Assembly: GCF_040712085.1 (NCBI RefSeq)
Contig: NZ_JBFCVK010000006.1
Location: forward strand, 1-64,000
Direction: 5' to 3'
From: Aquibaculum sediminis
GTDB taxonomy: Bacteria > Pseudomonadota > Alphaproteobacteria > Kiloniellales > DSM-21159
Length of the DNA: 64,000 nucleotides
Positions 27,260 to 35,679 of the stretch are shown here, in pieces. The notes beneath the pieces were generated by a model, which was not told the origin of the DNA, ran no database searches, and worked only from the letters and a program-made list of their open reading frames with translations. A program made the position numbers and the translations under genes. Within the stretch, counting starts at the first letter, position 1; every line of letters starts with the position of its first letter.

Positions 27260-27823
27260 TCAGCGGTTCACGGAAACCGACGGCAGCCGCTCATTCAAAC
27301 GCTGCAAGGCCTGTTCGGTCTTGTCGAAGTCCTCATGCACCAGGACCAGCGTGGACTTCGGCACGACCATGTTGGCGCCGTGCTCGGTGGCGAGTTCATC
27401 GGCGATGCGCACCAGTTGCATCTCGACCTCGCCCACAGCCTCGGCATAGCTCTCGTCCATGCCCTCCAGGCGCTGGGAGAACTCGCGCTGATAGTCCGCA
27501 AACTGCTGCTCGAGTTGCTGGCGGCGTTCCTCGAAGGCCTCGCTGGACAGAACGCTGCGCTGGCGCGACAGGGCCTCATCCTCCTCGCGCAACTGCCGTT
27601 CGCGCTCCTGCATCTGCTGCTCCAGGCCGCCTTCATCCTGCTCGATCTGGGACTGGATCGACTGCATGGCCGAGGAGTTGGCCATCACATAGTTCACGTC
27701 GATCACAAGGATCTGCGGGGTCGGGAGCTGTTGCGCCTGAACGGCAGCTGGCGATGCGACAGCGATCGCGATGCCGAAAACCAGAGCCCAGGCGGCGAGG
27801 AAAGTGCGCGTTGCAAATGGCAT
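27260..27823 (-). CDS. skp: Periplasmic chaperone Skp/OmpH
   Basis: A 187-residue periplasmic chaperone that keeps unfolded outer-membrane proteins soluble on the way to BamA. It has a signal peptide (MPFATRTFLAAWALVFGIAI, cleavage near VQAQQ), a core strand PQILVIDVNYVMANS and two long, strongly charged helices (about residues 60-125) that form the coiled-coil tentacles. It starts 2 bases after the bamA stop, so the two are translated as a unit. The length is typical. Confidence 0.9.
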   Translation of the reverse strand: MPFATRTFLAAWALVFGIAIAVASPAAVQAQQLPTPQILVIDVNYVMANSSAMQSIQSQIEQDEGGLEQQMQERERQLREEDEALSRQRSVLSSEAFEERRQQLEQQFADYQREFSQRLEGMDESYAEAVGEVEMQLVRIADELATEHGANMVVPKSTLVLVHEDFDKTEQALQRLNERLPSVSVNR

Positions 27824-27825
27824 GG

Positions 27826-30183
27826 TCAGAACGTTGTCCCAATGCTGAAGTTTAAGAGTTCGGTGCGGTCATGGCTCTCCTTCCGGAGAGCATAGCCGAG
27901 ATCGACGCTGATCAAGCCCAGCGGCGAGTTCCAGGTGACGCCGGGCCCGACCGACACACGGAGCGATGGCTTGTTGCCGACAGCGTTTCTGGTATTGCCG
28001 TCGGCGCCCCAGAGCGTGCCCACATCGGCGAAGAGGCGGCCGCGAACATCGAACTCTTCGGGCAGGCCGAGAGGAAAGCGGAATTCGGTCAGGCCTTTTA
28101 CGAAATAGCGTCCTCCGAGAGCATAGCGGCCCTCGCGGGGTCCGATGCCACTCTCTTCGAAGCCACGAAAGGACTGTCCGCCAAGCATGAAGCGGTCGCT
28201 GATACGCGTCGATTGACCGATACCCTGCATCACGCCACCGCTGCCGCCGAACACGAGCGTATAGTCCTCGTCCCCCCCCAGGGGCAGGTAGTAGCGGCCC
28301 TCGGTGCGGGCGCGGCCGAAGCGCACGTTGCCACCCAGTCCAGCGACGTCAGTATCGAACTCGACAAGAAAACCGGTCCGCGGATCGAGAATGCTGTCCC
28401 GACGGTCCCAGGTCATGCTCTGGCCCACCATGGAGCGCCAAGAGACGCCTTCCTCGCGGCGGACCTGCAGCGGAGCGTTGCTGTCGGGATCGCTGATTTC
28501 ACGTCGTTCGATCTCGTAACGCAACACCTGACGGGTGTACTCGGTCAGATCGTAGCCAAGGCGCGTACCGGCGCCGGTGCTGCGCTGATCGAATCCGCTT
28601 TCATCGACCTCAGTGGTTACGTGAAAGGCATCGATCCCGGCGGAGAGTTCCCTGCCCAGAAAACGCGGCTCGGTGAATCCCACATCGAATTCCGTCCCGC
28701 GGCCAGCCATCATGAAGGCAATGCGCGCCTCCTGGCCACGACCGAGAAGGTTGCGCTCGCGCAGCTCGACCTGGCCAAGGGGACCGGCGCTGGTGGAGAA
28801 GCCGGCACCGAAGCTGAGTTCGCCGGTGGACTGCTCTTCCACTTCCACGTTGACGATCGTCCGGTCGGGGGCGCTGCCCTCCTCCTGTCCGACGTCGATG
28901 CTGCGGAAGTAGGTCAGGTTCTCGAGGCGCTCGCGCGACCGGCGCAGGCGCGCGGCATTGAAGGCATCGCCCTCCACCAGCCGGAACTCGCGGCGGATGA
29001 CGCTATCGACCGTGCGGACGTTGCCTTCGATGTCGATCCGTTCGACATAGACTCGCGGGCCCTCGCTCACCTCGAAGGTGATGCCGATGGTGCGTGCTTC
29101 ACGATCACGCTGCGGCCGCGGATTGACATCGACGAAGGGGTAGCCCCTTTCCGCAAGATACTCGGAAATCTCGTCGACGCTGTCCTCCACCTCGATGGCG
29201 TCGTACCAGTCGCCTTCGCTCATGCCGAGCAGTGGACGCAGCTCCTCTGCGTCCACGCCGCGCAGTTGGCTGACGAGATCGATCTCGCCGAAGCGATAGC
29301 GTTCGCCCTCCTCCACGGTGAAGGTGATGATAAAGGCTGAGCGATCCAGGTTCAGTTCCGCAACCGAGGAGACAACCCGGAAATCGGCGTAGCCCTCTTC
29401 GAGATAGTGCCGCCGCAAGAGCTCGCGGTCGAATGCCAGGCGGTCCGGATCGTAGACGTCGGAACTGCTGAGGAAGCGATACCAGGCGCTCTCGCGCGTG
29501 GAGATCACCTCCCGCAAGGATCCGGCGGAGAAATTCTCGTTGCCGACGAAGTTGATGGAGTCGATCTCTGTGACCGGCCCTTCCTCGATCTCGAACACGA
29601 GGTCAACGCGGTTCTGGTCAAGTTCAATCAGCTTGGGCTCGACCGAGGCGGCAAACCGACCGCGACGCTGATAGAGGTCGAGCATGCGCTGCACGTCGTT
29701 CTGGACCCGCGTCTGGGTGTACACCACCCGCGGACGAAGTTCGATCTCGGACTGCAGGGTGTCATTCTCGATCCGGCGATTGCCCTCAAACGCGATGCGA
29801 TTGATCATCGGGTTCTCGTCGACAACCACGATCAGCACATCGCCTTCCCGGCGCAGCGTTACATCGGCAAAGAGGCCCGTGTCGAAGATGGATTTCAGTG
29901 ATTCGTCGACCACGAAGGGATCGAAGGGATCACCGGGCCGCACCTGCATATAGCTGAGCACAGTGGCGGGATCGACGCGTTGCGTGCCGTCGATCCGGAT
30001 TTCCTGAATGATCTCGCCTTCCGCAAAGGGCTGATCCTGCGCCACTGCCGGCGACACACCGACGATCAAACTCGGTGCAGCAAGAGCGAAAGCGAGGGCG
30101 AAAGCAACTTTGGCAACGAACCCGAGGACTACACGCACGCCGTCAAACTCCCCCCGCCGCCAAAAGAATCCGGGTTGTGTCAT
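27826..30183 (-). CDS. bamA: Outer-membrane protein assembly factor BamA
   Basis: A 785-residue Omp85-family protein that inserts beta-barrel proteins into the outer membrane. After a signal peptide (cleavage near SPAVAQD) come five POTRA domains (about residues 57-430; the first begins GEIIQEIRIDGTQRVDP) and a 16-strand barrel with the loop-6 motif in MLGGQSFRGFEESGIGPR. It ends LNFSIGTTF with the C-terminal aromatic residue used for membrane insertion. ATG 30183 lies 18 bases after rseP; GTG 30138, with GGGGGGAG upstream, would give a more compact signal peptide. Operon order rseP-bamA-skp is conserved in proteobacteria. Confidence 0.95.
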   Translation of the reverse strand: MTQPGFFWRRGEFDGVRVVLGFVAKVAFALAFALAAPSLIVGVSPAVAQDQPFAEGEIIQEIRIDGTQRVDPATVLSYMQVRPGDPFDPFVVDESLKSIFDTGLFADVTLRREGDVLIVVVDENPMINRIAFEGNRRIENDTLQSEIELRPRVVYTQTRVQNDVQRMLDLYQRRGRFAASVEPKLIELDQNRVDLVFEIEEGPVTEIDSINFVGNENFSAGSLREVISTRESAWYRFLSSSDVYDPDRLAFDRELLRRHYLEEGYADFRVVSSVAELNLDRSAFIITFTVEEGERYRFGEIDLVSQLRGVDAEELRPLLGMSEGDWYDAIEVEDSVDEISEYLAERGYPFVDVNPRPQRDREARTIGITFEVSEGPRVYVERIDIEGNVRTVDSVIRREFRLVEGDAFNAARLRRSRERLENLTYFRSIDVGQEEGSAPDRTIVNVEVEEQSTGELSFGAGFSTSAGPLGQVELRERNLLGRGQEARIAFMMAGRGTEFDVGFTEPRFLGRELSAGIDAFHVTTEVDESGFDQRSTGAGTRLGYDLTEYTRQVLRYEIERREISDPDSNAPLQVRREEGVSWRSMVGQSMTWDRRDSILDPRTGFLVEFDTDVAGLGGNVRFGRARTEGRYYLPLGGDEDYTLVFGGSGGVMQGIGQSTRISDRFMLGGQSFRGFEESGIGPREGRYALGGRYFVKGLTEFRFPLGLPEEFDVRGRLFADVGTLWGADGNTRNAVGNKPSLRVSVGPGVTWNSPLGLISVDLGYALRKESHDRTELLNFSIGTTF

Positions 30184-30201
30184 CGCCCCTGCCGTCCCGC
30201 A

Positions 30202-31404
30202 TCAGCTAATCCACCCCACCAAAAAGTTGAAGAACTGCAACCGCATTAGATCGTTCCAGGTCACGAACACAAAGAGCATGACCACGAGCGCCAATCCGAT
30301 GCGGAAACCCAGTTCCTGGGCCCGCTCACCCAGAGGCCGGCCCCTGACCGCCTCCACGGCGTAAAACAATAGATGGCCGCCGTCCAGCATGGGAACAGGG
30401 AAGAGATTGATCAAACCAAGATTGATCGACAAGACCGCCATGAACCAGGCGACGGAAACGATGCCAGCCATTGCCACGTGGCCCGACATTTCTGCGATCC
30501 GCACCGGGCCGCCCAGCTCATCGGTGCTGCGCACGCCCGTCACGATCTGTCCCAGCGCGCGCAACGTGGCGGCGGTCAGGGAGACGGTCTCTTCGCCGGC
30601 ACGCCAAAGCGCCTCACCCGGTCCGTAGCGCACATACTCCGTGCCACTGGCCCCCACCCCGAGGCGGGCCATGCGATGCACGTTTCCGAAGTTGTCTTCC
30701 TGATCGACGATTTCGGGCGTCGCGGTCAGCGTCACTTCCTGCCCATCGCGCTCGACCAGGATCTCCAGCGGCTGATCGAGATTGAGCTGTACAGCGCGCT
30801 GAATCTGCTCGAATCGTTCGATGCGATTGCCATTGACCTCGAGAATCCGGTCCCCCGACCGGATGTCAGCAACCTCGGCGGCACTGCTTTCCAGGACCTG
30901 ACCGATCACCGGCGGCGTTGTCGGCTGGCCGATGAAGGCGAAGAACCCCGTGAGGAGCACAGCAGCAAAAATGAAGTTCGCCGCCGGACCGGCCGCGACG
31001 ACGAAAGTACGCTGCCCGAGCGTCTTGTGGTGAAAGGACACCGCCCGCTCTTCATCCGTGAGCGGTCGCTCAACGCCGGAGGCCCAGCCTCCGGTTTCCT
31101 CGCCGCCCCGGCCGCCGGACTCCGCGTCCGCCTTCGAAGCGCTCGGCGCCGGCCGGCTGGTGACATCGGCATCGCCGAACATCTTGACGTAGCCGCCCAG
31201 CGGCACGGCGCTCACTTTCCAGCGCGTGCCTTGCTTGTCGTACCAGCCAAAGAGTTCCGGACCGAATCCGATCGAAAAGGCTTCGATCTTCACGCCACAA
31301 CGCCGGGCCGCGAGGTAGTGCCCCATCTCGTGAATGAACACGAGAATCGTCAGAATGACGAGAAAGGGGATCAGGTAGTCACCGATGAGGTTCAGCAGGT
31401 CCAT
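30202..31404 (-). CDS. rseP: Site-2 intramembrane metalloprotease RseP
   Basis: A 400-residue inner-membrane zinc protease that cuts transmembrane substrates such as anti-sigma factors and signal-peptide remnants. The zinc motif is HEMGH (His25, Glu26, His29) in the first helix, and the third ligand lies in NLFPVPMLDGGHLLFY near the C-terminus. One PDZ domain is visible (GQVLESSAAEVADIRSGDRI). A polar insert of about 35 residues (around SASKADAESGGRGGEE) follows the first soluble loop and is longer than in E. coli. The gene has a 187-base leader after dxr containing a strong inverted-repeat structure. Confidence 0.93.
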   Translation of the reverse strand: MDLLNLIGDYLIPFLVILTILVFIHEMGHYLAARRCGVKIEAFSIGFGPELFGWYDKQGTRWKVSAVPLGGYVKMFGDADVTSRPAPSASKADAESGGRGGEETGGWASGVERPLTDEERAVSFHHKTLGQRTFVVAAGPAANFIFAAVLLTGFFAFIGQPTTPPVIGQVLESSAAEVADIRSGDRILEVNGNRIERFEQIQRAVQLNLDQPLEILVERDGQEVTLTATPEIVDQEDNFGNVHRMARLGVGASGTEYVRYGPGEALWRAGEETVSLTAATLRALGQIVTGVRSTDELGGPVRIAEMSGHVAMAGIVSVAWFMAVLSINLGLINLFPVPMLDGGHLLFYAVEAVRGRPLGERAQELGFRIGLALVVMLFVFVTWNDLMRLQFFNFLVGWIS

Positions 31405-31418
31405 AGTCTCTTCTCAAC

Positions 31419-31504
31419 AGGCCCGGGGCCATCGCACCACACAGGCAGCCTGCCGGCAATCCGGCAGCCCGGTAGGGTCCTGTGTTGATCTGGGCCCGGG
31501 GCCT
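31419..31504 (-). other. Strongly folded 86-nt inverted-repeat element between dxr and rseP
   Basis: Three nested stems are seen. The outer pairs AGGCCCGGGGCC (31419-31430) with GGCCCGGGGCCT (31493-31504), 11 of 12 positions. The middle pairs ACACAGG (31439-31445) with CCTGTGT (31479-31485), 7 of 7. The inner hairpin is CTGCCGG (31450-31456), loop CAAT, CCGGCAG (31461-31467), 7 of 7. There is no T-run on either side, so it is not a classical terminator. It ends 14 bases before the rseP start on the minus strand and could be a structured leader, an RNase-resistant processing site or a palindromic interspersed repeat. Confidence 0.65.
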
Positions 31505-31536
31505 TCCTTTTACATCAGCCGCGGGCCGCAGCCAAA

Positions 31537-31562
31537 CACCTTGCCCGACAACCACCTTGCCC
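31537..31562. repeat. Direct repeat CACCTTGCCC x2, 16 bases apart
   Basis: CACCTTGCCC occurs at 31537-31546 and 31553-31562 in the dxr-rseP gap. Half-sites 16 bases apart could be an operator for rseP-bamA, but no regulator is indicated. Confidence 0.55.
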
Positions 31563-31591
31563 TGGCAGCCCGGATGCCGGTAGCGGCTCAC

Positions 31592-32758
31592 TCACGCGGT
31601 GGAGCGTTGGCGGATCGCCTCCGCCGCAACAACGCGGGCTTGCGCGTCCACCTCCAGCACCTCAGCCACGCTGGCCGGCGCCCGGGGAACCTGCTGTGCC
31701 AGCACCGATTCGGCCACGGCGGCGATATTCAGAAACCCGAGCCGGCCTTCCAGGAAGGCGGCAACGGCCATCTCGTTGGCGGCATTGAGCACAGCCGGTG
31801 CTGCTCCGCCCGTTCGCAGGGCTTCCCGGGCCAGACGCAAGGCGGGAAAGCGCTCTTCATCGGGCGATTCGAAGGTTAACTGCCCAAGGCCAGCCAGGTC
31901 GAGGCGGTCCACCGGAGCCGACATGCGCCGCGGCCAGGACAGGCAATAGGCCAACGGCGTGCGCATGTCCGGCACGCCGAGTTGCGCCAAAACCGAGCCG
32001 TCAGCATAGCCGACCAGCGAGTGGATGACGGACTGAGGATGCACCAGGATCTCGATCTGCTGCTCGGGCAAAGCGAAGAGATAATGGGCTTCGATCAGTT
32101 CCAGGCCCTTGTTCATCATCGTCGCCGAATCGACAGAGATCTTCGCGCCCATGTCCCAGTTGGGATGGGCCACGGCTTGCGCAGGTGTCACATCGGCCAT
32201 TGCGTCACGACTGAGCGTCCTGAAGGGACCGCCCGACGCGGTGAGGATGATGCGCTCGATGGCCGCGCGCTCTTCCTGTTCGAAGACCTGGAAGATTGCA
32301 TTGTGCTCCGAGTCGGCAGGCAGAAGCGTGGCGCCATGACGGGCAACGGCCGCCACCATCAGCGGTCCGGCGCACACCAGGGCTTCCTTGTTGGCCAGCA
32401 CCACCGCTGCCCCGCGCTCCACGGCCGCTAAAGTGGGTGGCAGGCCGGCTGAACCGACGATGGCGGCCACCACAAGGTCACTCGGTCGCCGCGCCGCCTC
32501 CGCGACTGCCTGCTCCCCGGCCGCAACCTCGATCCCGGACCCGGACAGCGCCTCCTTGAGATCGGAATAGCAATCGGGATCGGCCACCACGGCCAAACGC
32601 GCACCAAAGCGCCGCGCCTGCTCCGCCAGCACCGTTACCGAGCGGTTGGCAGTCAATGCCTCGATCTCGAAGTCTTCCGGGTTTCGCTCCACCAGATCGA
32701 GTGTGCTGCGTCCGATGGAGCCTGTCGCTCCCAATAGGGTGATACGGCGCATGGTCAT
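31592..32758 (-). CDS. dxr: 1-deoxy-D-xylulose 5-phosphate reductoisomerase
   Basis: A 388-residue enzyme of the MEP isoprenoid pathway that turns DXP into MEP with NADPH. The NADPH fold opens with RRITLLGATGSIGRSTLDL; the metal-binding and flexible-loop regions are LLPADSEHNAIFQ and ASGGPFRTLS, and HPNWDMGAKISVDSATMMNK is the conserved substrate region. ATG 32758 overlaps the cdsA stop (ATGA). The product feeds undecaprenyl phosphate synthesis by UppS, encoded two genes upstream. Length is typical. Confidence 0.96.
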   Translation of the reverse strand: MTMRRITLLGATGSIGRSTLDLVERNPEDFEIEALTANRSVTVLAEQARRFGARLAVVADPDCYSDLKEALSGSGIEVAAGEQAVAEAARRPSDLVVAAIVGSAGLPPTLAAVERGAAVVLANKEALVCAGPLMVAAVARHGATLLPADSEHNAIFQVFEQEERAAIERIILTASGGPFRTLSRDAMADVTPAQAVAHPNWDMGAKISVDSATMMNKGLELIEAHYLFALPEQQIEILVHPQSVIHSLVGYADGSVLAQLGVPDMRTPLAYCLSWPRRMSAPVDRLDLAGLGQLTFESPDEERFPALRLAREALRTGGAAPAVLNAANEMAVAAFLEGRLGFLNIAAVAESVLAQQVPRAPASVAEVLEVDAQARVVAAEAIRQRSTA

Positions 32759-33573
32759 AGGCTCACCACTCCCAGCCACATCAGCAGAGCCAGAGCCAGC
32801 GCTGCCGTCAGCAGGGCATCGACCCGGTCCAGCAGTCCGCCATGCCCGGGAATCAGCCCACTGGCATCCTTGACCCCGAAACGGCGCTTGAAGGCCGATT
32901 CAAGCAGGTCGCCGCCTTGACCAACGGCCGCGAGCAGGGCTCCCAGGAAGAGCATAGACCAGGGTGAGGCCACGGTCAGGGCCGAAGCGGCCAGGGATCC
33001 GACCAAACCGGCACAGGCCACGCCCCCAACAAGCCCGGCCCAGGTTTTCTTCGGGCTCCAGCGTGGCGCCAGGCGCGGTCCGCCAATGGTCTTGCCAAAG
33101 GCATAGGCGCCACTGTCCGCAGCCCAGATCACGAGCAGCAGCCATAGAACCAGGTCACGGCCCTGGGCATCGGCGCCGCGCAGCCCGTGGAGCACCAGCA
33201 GGGGCACGGCGACATAGACCAGACCCAGCAACAACCAGGACAGATCGGCGTCGCCATAGGGCGAGAGGCGCTGCGTCGCCAGCAGGATCAGGGGTGCAAG
33301 CAGGAGCAGGACAATGACGGCTGCAAGGCCCGAGCACATGGCCGCCAGGAGCATCGCGGGCGCCAGCAGCGTCAGCGCGGCCTCACTCAGGCCGAACGGC
33401 CGGCCGCGGCAGCAGACCCGGCTCCACTCCCAGGCCATACCCACCGCCAGCAGCAAGAGAAGCAAGTCGCTGAAGGGCGGCCCCAGATAGACCGCAAGCA
33501 ACACCGGCGGCGCAAGGGCCGCAGCGGTGACGATCCGTCGGCCGAGGGCGGCGTCGATGGCTGGAAGCCGCAA
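32755..33573 (-). CDS. cdsA: Phosphatidate cytidylyltransferase
   Basis: An inner-membrane enzyme (about 272 residues) making CDP-diacylglycerol from phosphatidate and CTP, the branch point of phospholipid synthesis. Many hydrophobic helices are present and the family signature is near the C-terminus (KRRFGVKDASGLIPGHGGLLDRVDALL). The motif SPKKTWAGLVGGV is also typical. The start is uncertain: no ATG is well placed. TTG 33573, just after the uppS stop, is chosen, while TTG 33630 would overlap uppS by 56 bases. Its stop overlaps the dxr start, so the two are coupled. Confidence 0.9.
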   Translation of the reverse strand: MRLPAIDAALGRRIVTAAALAPPVLLAVYLGPPFSDLLLLLLAVGMAWEWSRVCCRGRPFGLSEAALTLLAPAMLLAAMCSGLAAVIVLLLLAPLILLATQRLSPYGDADLSWLLLGLVYVAVPLLVLHGLRGADAQGRDLVLWLLLVIWAADSGAYAFGKTIGGPRLAPRWSPKKTWAGLVGGVACAGLVGSLAASALTVASPWSMLFLGALLAAVGQGGDLLESAFKRRFGVKDASGLIPGHGGLLDRVDALLTAALALALLMWLGVVSL

Positions 33574-33574
33574 G

Positions 33575-34282
33575 CTATGCCGTCGAGGAGAGAGCGCCAA
33601 AGCGTCGGTCCCGCTGGCGATAGTCGGCAAGCGCCTCAGCCAGGTCCTCGTGGCTGAAGTCCGGCCAGAGCCGGTTGCTGAAATAGAGTTCGGCGTAGGC
33701 CAGCTGCCAGAGCAGGAAGTTCGAGATGCGCTGCTCTCCGCCGGTGCGAATCAACAGGTCCGGATGAGGCAGGTCCGCCGTCTCCAGACCACCCGACAGG
33801 GCAGCCTCGTCAATCGCCGCCGGATCGAGTTCCCCTGCGGCCACGCGCTGGGCCAGGCGGCGCGTGCTGTCAACGATCTCCTGCCGTCCGCCGTAGGACA
33901 GCGCCACCGTCAACTGCAGACCCTTGTGATCCGCGCTCGCTTCTTCCAGCCGCTCGACAATGCGCACCAGATCGGCGGGTAGCCGCGCGCGGTCGCCGAT
34001 CATGCGCACGCGCACGTCCAGGCGCTGCATCTCTTGGGAGTAGTCGTCGCCGAGATAGCGGCGCAACAGACCCATAAGGTCCACAACTTCCGAAACCGGT
34101 CGATTCCAGTTCTCGGAAGAGAAGGCAAAGAGCGTCAGGTAGGGAAGTTCCAGTTCCACGGCCGCACGCACGATGCGTCGTGCGGCTTCGGCGCCGCGCC
34201 AGTGTCCGACGCGCCGAGGCAAGCCACGGCGGGCGGCCCAGCGCCCGTTGCCGTCCATGATGATCGCGACATGACTCACCAT
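33575..34282 (-). CDS. uppS: Undecaprenyl (di-trans,poly-cis) diphosphate synthase
   Basis: A 235-residue cis-prenyltransferase that extends farnesyl diphosphate with isopentenyl diphosphate to the C55 carrier lipid. Catalytic Asp10 lies in IIMDGNGRWAARRG; other family motifs are FAFSSENWNRP and IRTGGEQRISNFLLWQLAYAE. It lies between frr and cdsA in the conserved proteobacterial order. The stop is 2 bases before the proposed cdsA start. Its product is recycled by UppP at 0.9-1.7 kb. Confidence 0.95.
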   Translation of the reverse strand: MVSHVAIIMDGNGRWAARRGLPRRVGHWRGAEAARRIVRAAVELELPYLTLFAFSSENWNRPVSEVVDLMGLLRRYLGDDYSQEMQRLDVRVRMIGDRARLPADLVRIVERLEEASADHKGLQLTVALSYGGRQEIVDSTRRLAQRVAAGELDPAAIDEAALSGGLETADLPHPDLLIRTGGEQRISNFLLWQLAYAELYFSNRLWPDFSHEDLAEALADYRQRDRRFGALSSTA

Positions 34283-34316
34283 TGCCCCCTCCCGTCAGAC
34301 CTGCGGCCCCGACACC

Positions 34317-34874
34317 TCAAACCTGCATGATTTCCGCTTCCTTGTGGGCGAGCGCTTCGTCGATCAGCTTGATGTGCTCGTCCGTCAGCTTCTGGATTTC
34401 GTCGCCCTTGCGGCGCTGAATGTCCTCGGAGATCTCGTTCGACTTTTCCATCTTCTTGAGCTGGTCCATGCCGTCGCGGCGCACATTGCGCACGGCCACG
34501 CGCGCCTGCTCGGCGTACTTGGCCGCAACCTTGGTCAGCTCTTGGCGCCTCTCCTCCGACAGGGGCGGGATGGGAATGCGGATGAGGTTGCCATCGTTCG
34601 AGGGATTGAGACCCAGACCGGACTCGCGAATGGCCTTTTCCACCGCGGAAACCAGCTTGCGGTCCCAGACCTGGACGGTCAGCAGCCGCGACTCCGGGAC
34701 GCCGATGGTGCCCACCTGAGGCAGCGGCGTCTGCGCGCCATAGGCCTCGACCGTGATCGGCTCCAACAGACTGGTCGCCGCCCGGCCGGTGCGCAGGCCC
34801 CCGAACTCGCGCTTCAGGGCGTCCAGCGCCCCATCCATCCGGCGCGTCAGTTCCTTGATCAAAGCGTCGGGCAT
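34317..34874 (-). CDS. frr: Ribosome recycling factor
   Basis: A 185-residue factor that, with EF-G, splits the post-termination ribosome. It shows the two-domain tRNA-mimic sequence: MDGALDALKREFGGLRTGRA at the N-terminus, NLIRIPIPPLSEERRQEL in the middle and VRNVRRDGMDQLKKMEK near the C-terminus. It starts 4 bases after the pyrH stop and is followed by uppS after 34 bases. Confidence 0.96.
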   Translation of the reverse strand: MPDALIKELTRRMDGALDALKREFGGLRTGRAATSLLEPITVEAYGAQTPLPQVGTIGVPESRLLTVQVWDRKLVSAVEKAIRESGLGLNPSNDGNLIRIPIPPLSEERRQELTKVAAKYAEQARVAVRNVRRDGMDQLKKMEKSNEISEDIQRRKGDEIQKLTDEHIKLIDEALAHKEAEIMQV

Positions 34875-34878
34875 CGTC

Positions 34879-35601
34879 CTATTCCTCGTCCGTTACGATC
34901 GTGAAGCGGCCGCGACCTTGCACAACTTCCGCGAATGCGCCCGGCTGGGCAATACTGAAAACCAGAATCGGTATGCCATTCTCGCGGGCCAGCGAGATCG
35001 CGGCGTGGTCCATCACTGCCAGATCGTGCGAAAGCACATCCATGTAAGAAAGCCGTTCGTAGCGCTTGGCATCGGGCACTTTGACCGGGTCGGCATCGTA
35101 GACGCCATCGACCTTGGTACCCTTGAGCAGGGCATCGACCTGCATTTCCGAGGCACGCAGGGCGGCGGCCGTGTCCGTGGTGAAGAAGGGATTGCCGGTT
35201 CCGGCCCCGAAGATCACCACGCGGCCCTTTTCCATGTGCCGCACCGCACGGCGCCGGATGTAGGGCTCGCAGACCGACGACATGGGAATGGCCGACTGCA
35301 CCCGCACAGGGACGCCCGCTTTCTCCAGCGCATTCTGAACCGCCAGAGAATTGATGACCGTTGCCAGCATGCCCATGTGGTCCGCGGTCGCCCGCTCCAT
35401 GCCCTGAGATGCGCCGCTCAGTCCGCGAAAGATGTTGCCACCCCCGATCACGAGACAAACCTCGATGCCCATGGCATGAACGGACCGGACGTCCGCCGCC
35501 ACCCGATCTACGGTAGCAGCATCGAGGCCGTAATCGCGGCTTCCCATGAGGGCTTCGCCGGAAATCTTAAGCAGGACCCGGCGGTACCTCGGCTTATCCA
35601 T
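34879..35601 (-). CDS. pyrH: UMP kinase
   Basis: A 240-residue amino-acid-kinase-fold enzyme that phosphorylates UMP to UDP. Motifs are RVLLKISGEALMG, VIGGGNIFRG, the GAGTGNPFFTTDTAAALRA phosphate-binding stretch and GVYDADPVK. ATG 35601 has a strong AGGAGGGG 9 bases upstream; a start 30 bases further upstream is less likely. A terminator separates it from tsf. It is immediately followed by frr. Confidence 0.96.
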   Translation of the reverse strand: MDKPRYRRVLLKISGEALMGSRDYGLDAATVDRVAADVRSVHAMGIEVCLVIGGGNIFRGLSGASQGMERATADHMGMLATVINSLAVQNALEKAGVPVRVQSAIPMSSVCEPYIRRRAVRHMEKGRVVIFGAGTGNPFFTTDTAAALRASEMQVDALLKGTKVDGVYDADPVKVPDAKRYERLSYMDVLSHDLAVMDHAAISLARENGIPILVFSIAQPGAFAEVVQGRGRFTIVTDEE

Positions 35602-35631
35602 CACCCTGCCCCTCCTGGCATTGGAGCGCAC

Positions 35632-35669
35632 AAAGAAAGAGGCGGTTCGGAGTATCCGGAACCGCCTCT
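35632..35669 (-). terminator. Intrinsic terminator after tsf
   Basis: Read leftwards, AGAGGCGGTTC (35669-35659) pairs perfectly with GAACCGCCTCT (35648-35638) and is followed by a T-rich tail (TTCTTTG). It lies 10 bases beyond the tsf stop and 36 upstream of pyrH, so rpsB-tsf can end here, with readthrough feeding pyrH. Confidence 0.78.
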
Positions 35670-35679
35670 GTCAAATCCC

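Noticed and set aside
27871..29340. A 489-codon plus-strand frame opposite bamA
   Set aside because: It is the complement of the BamA barrel and POTRA coding sequence, with no recognisable domain.
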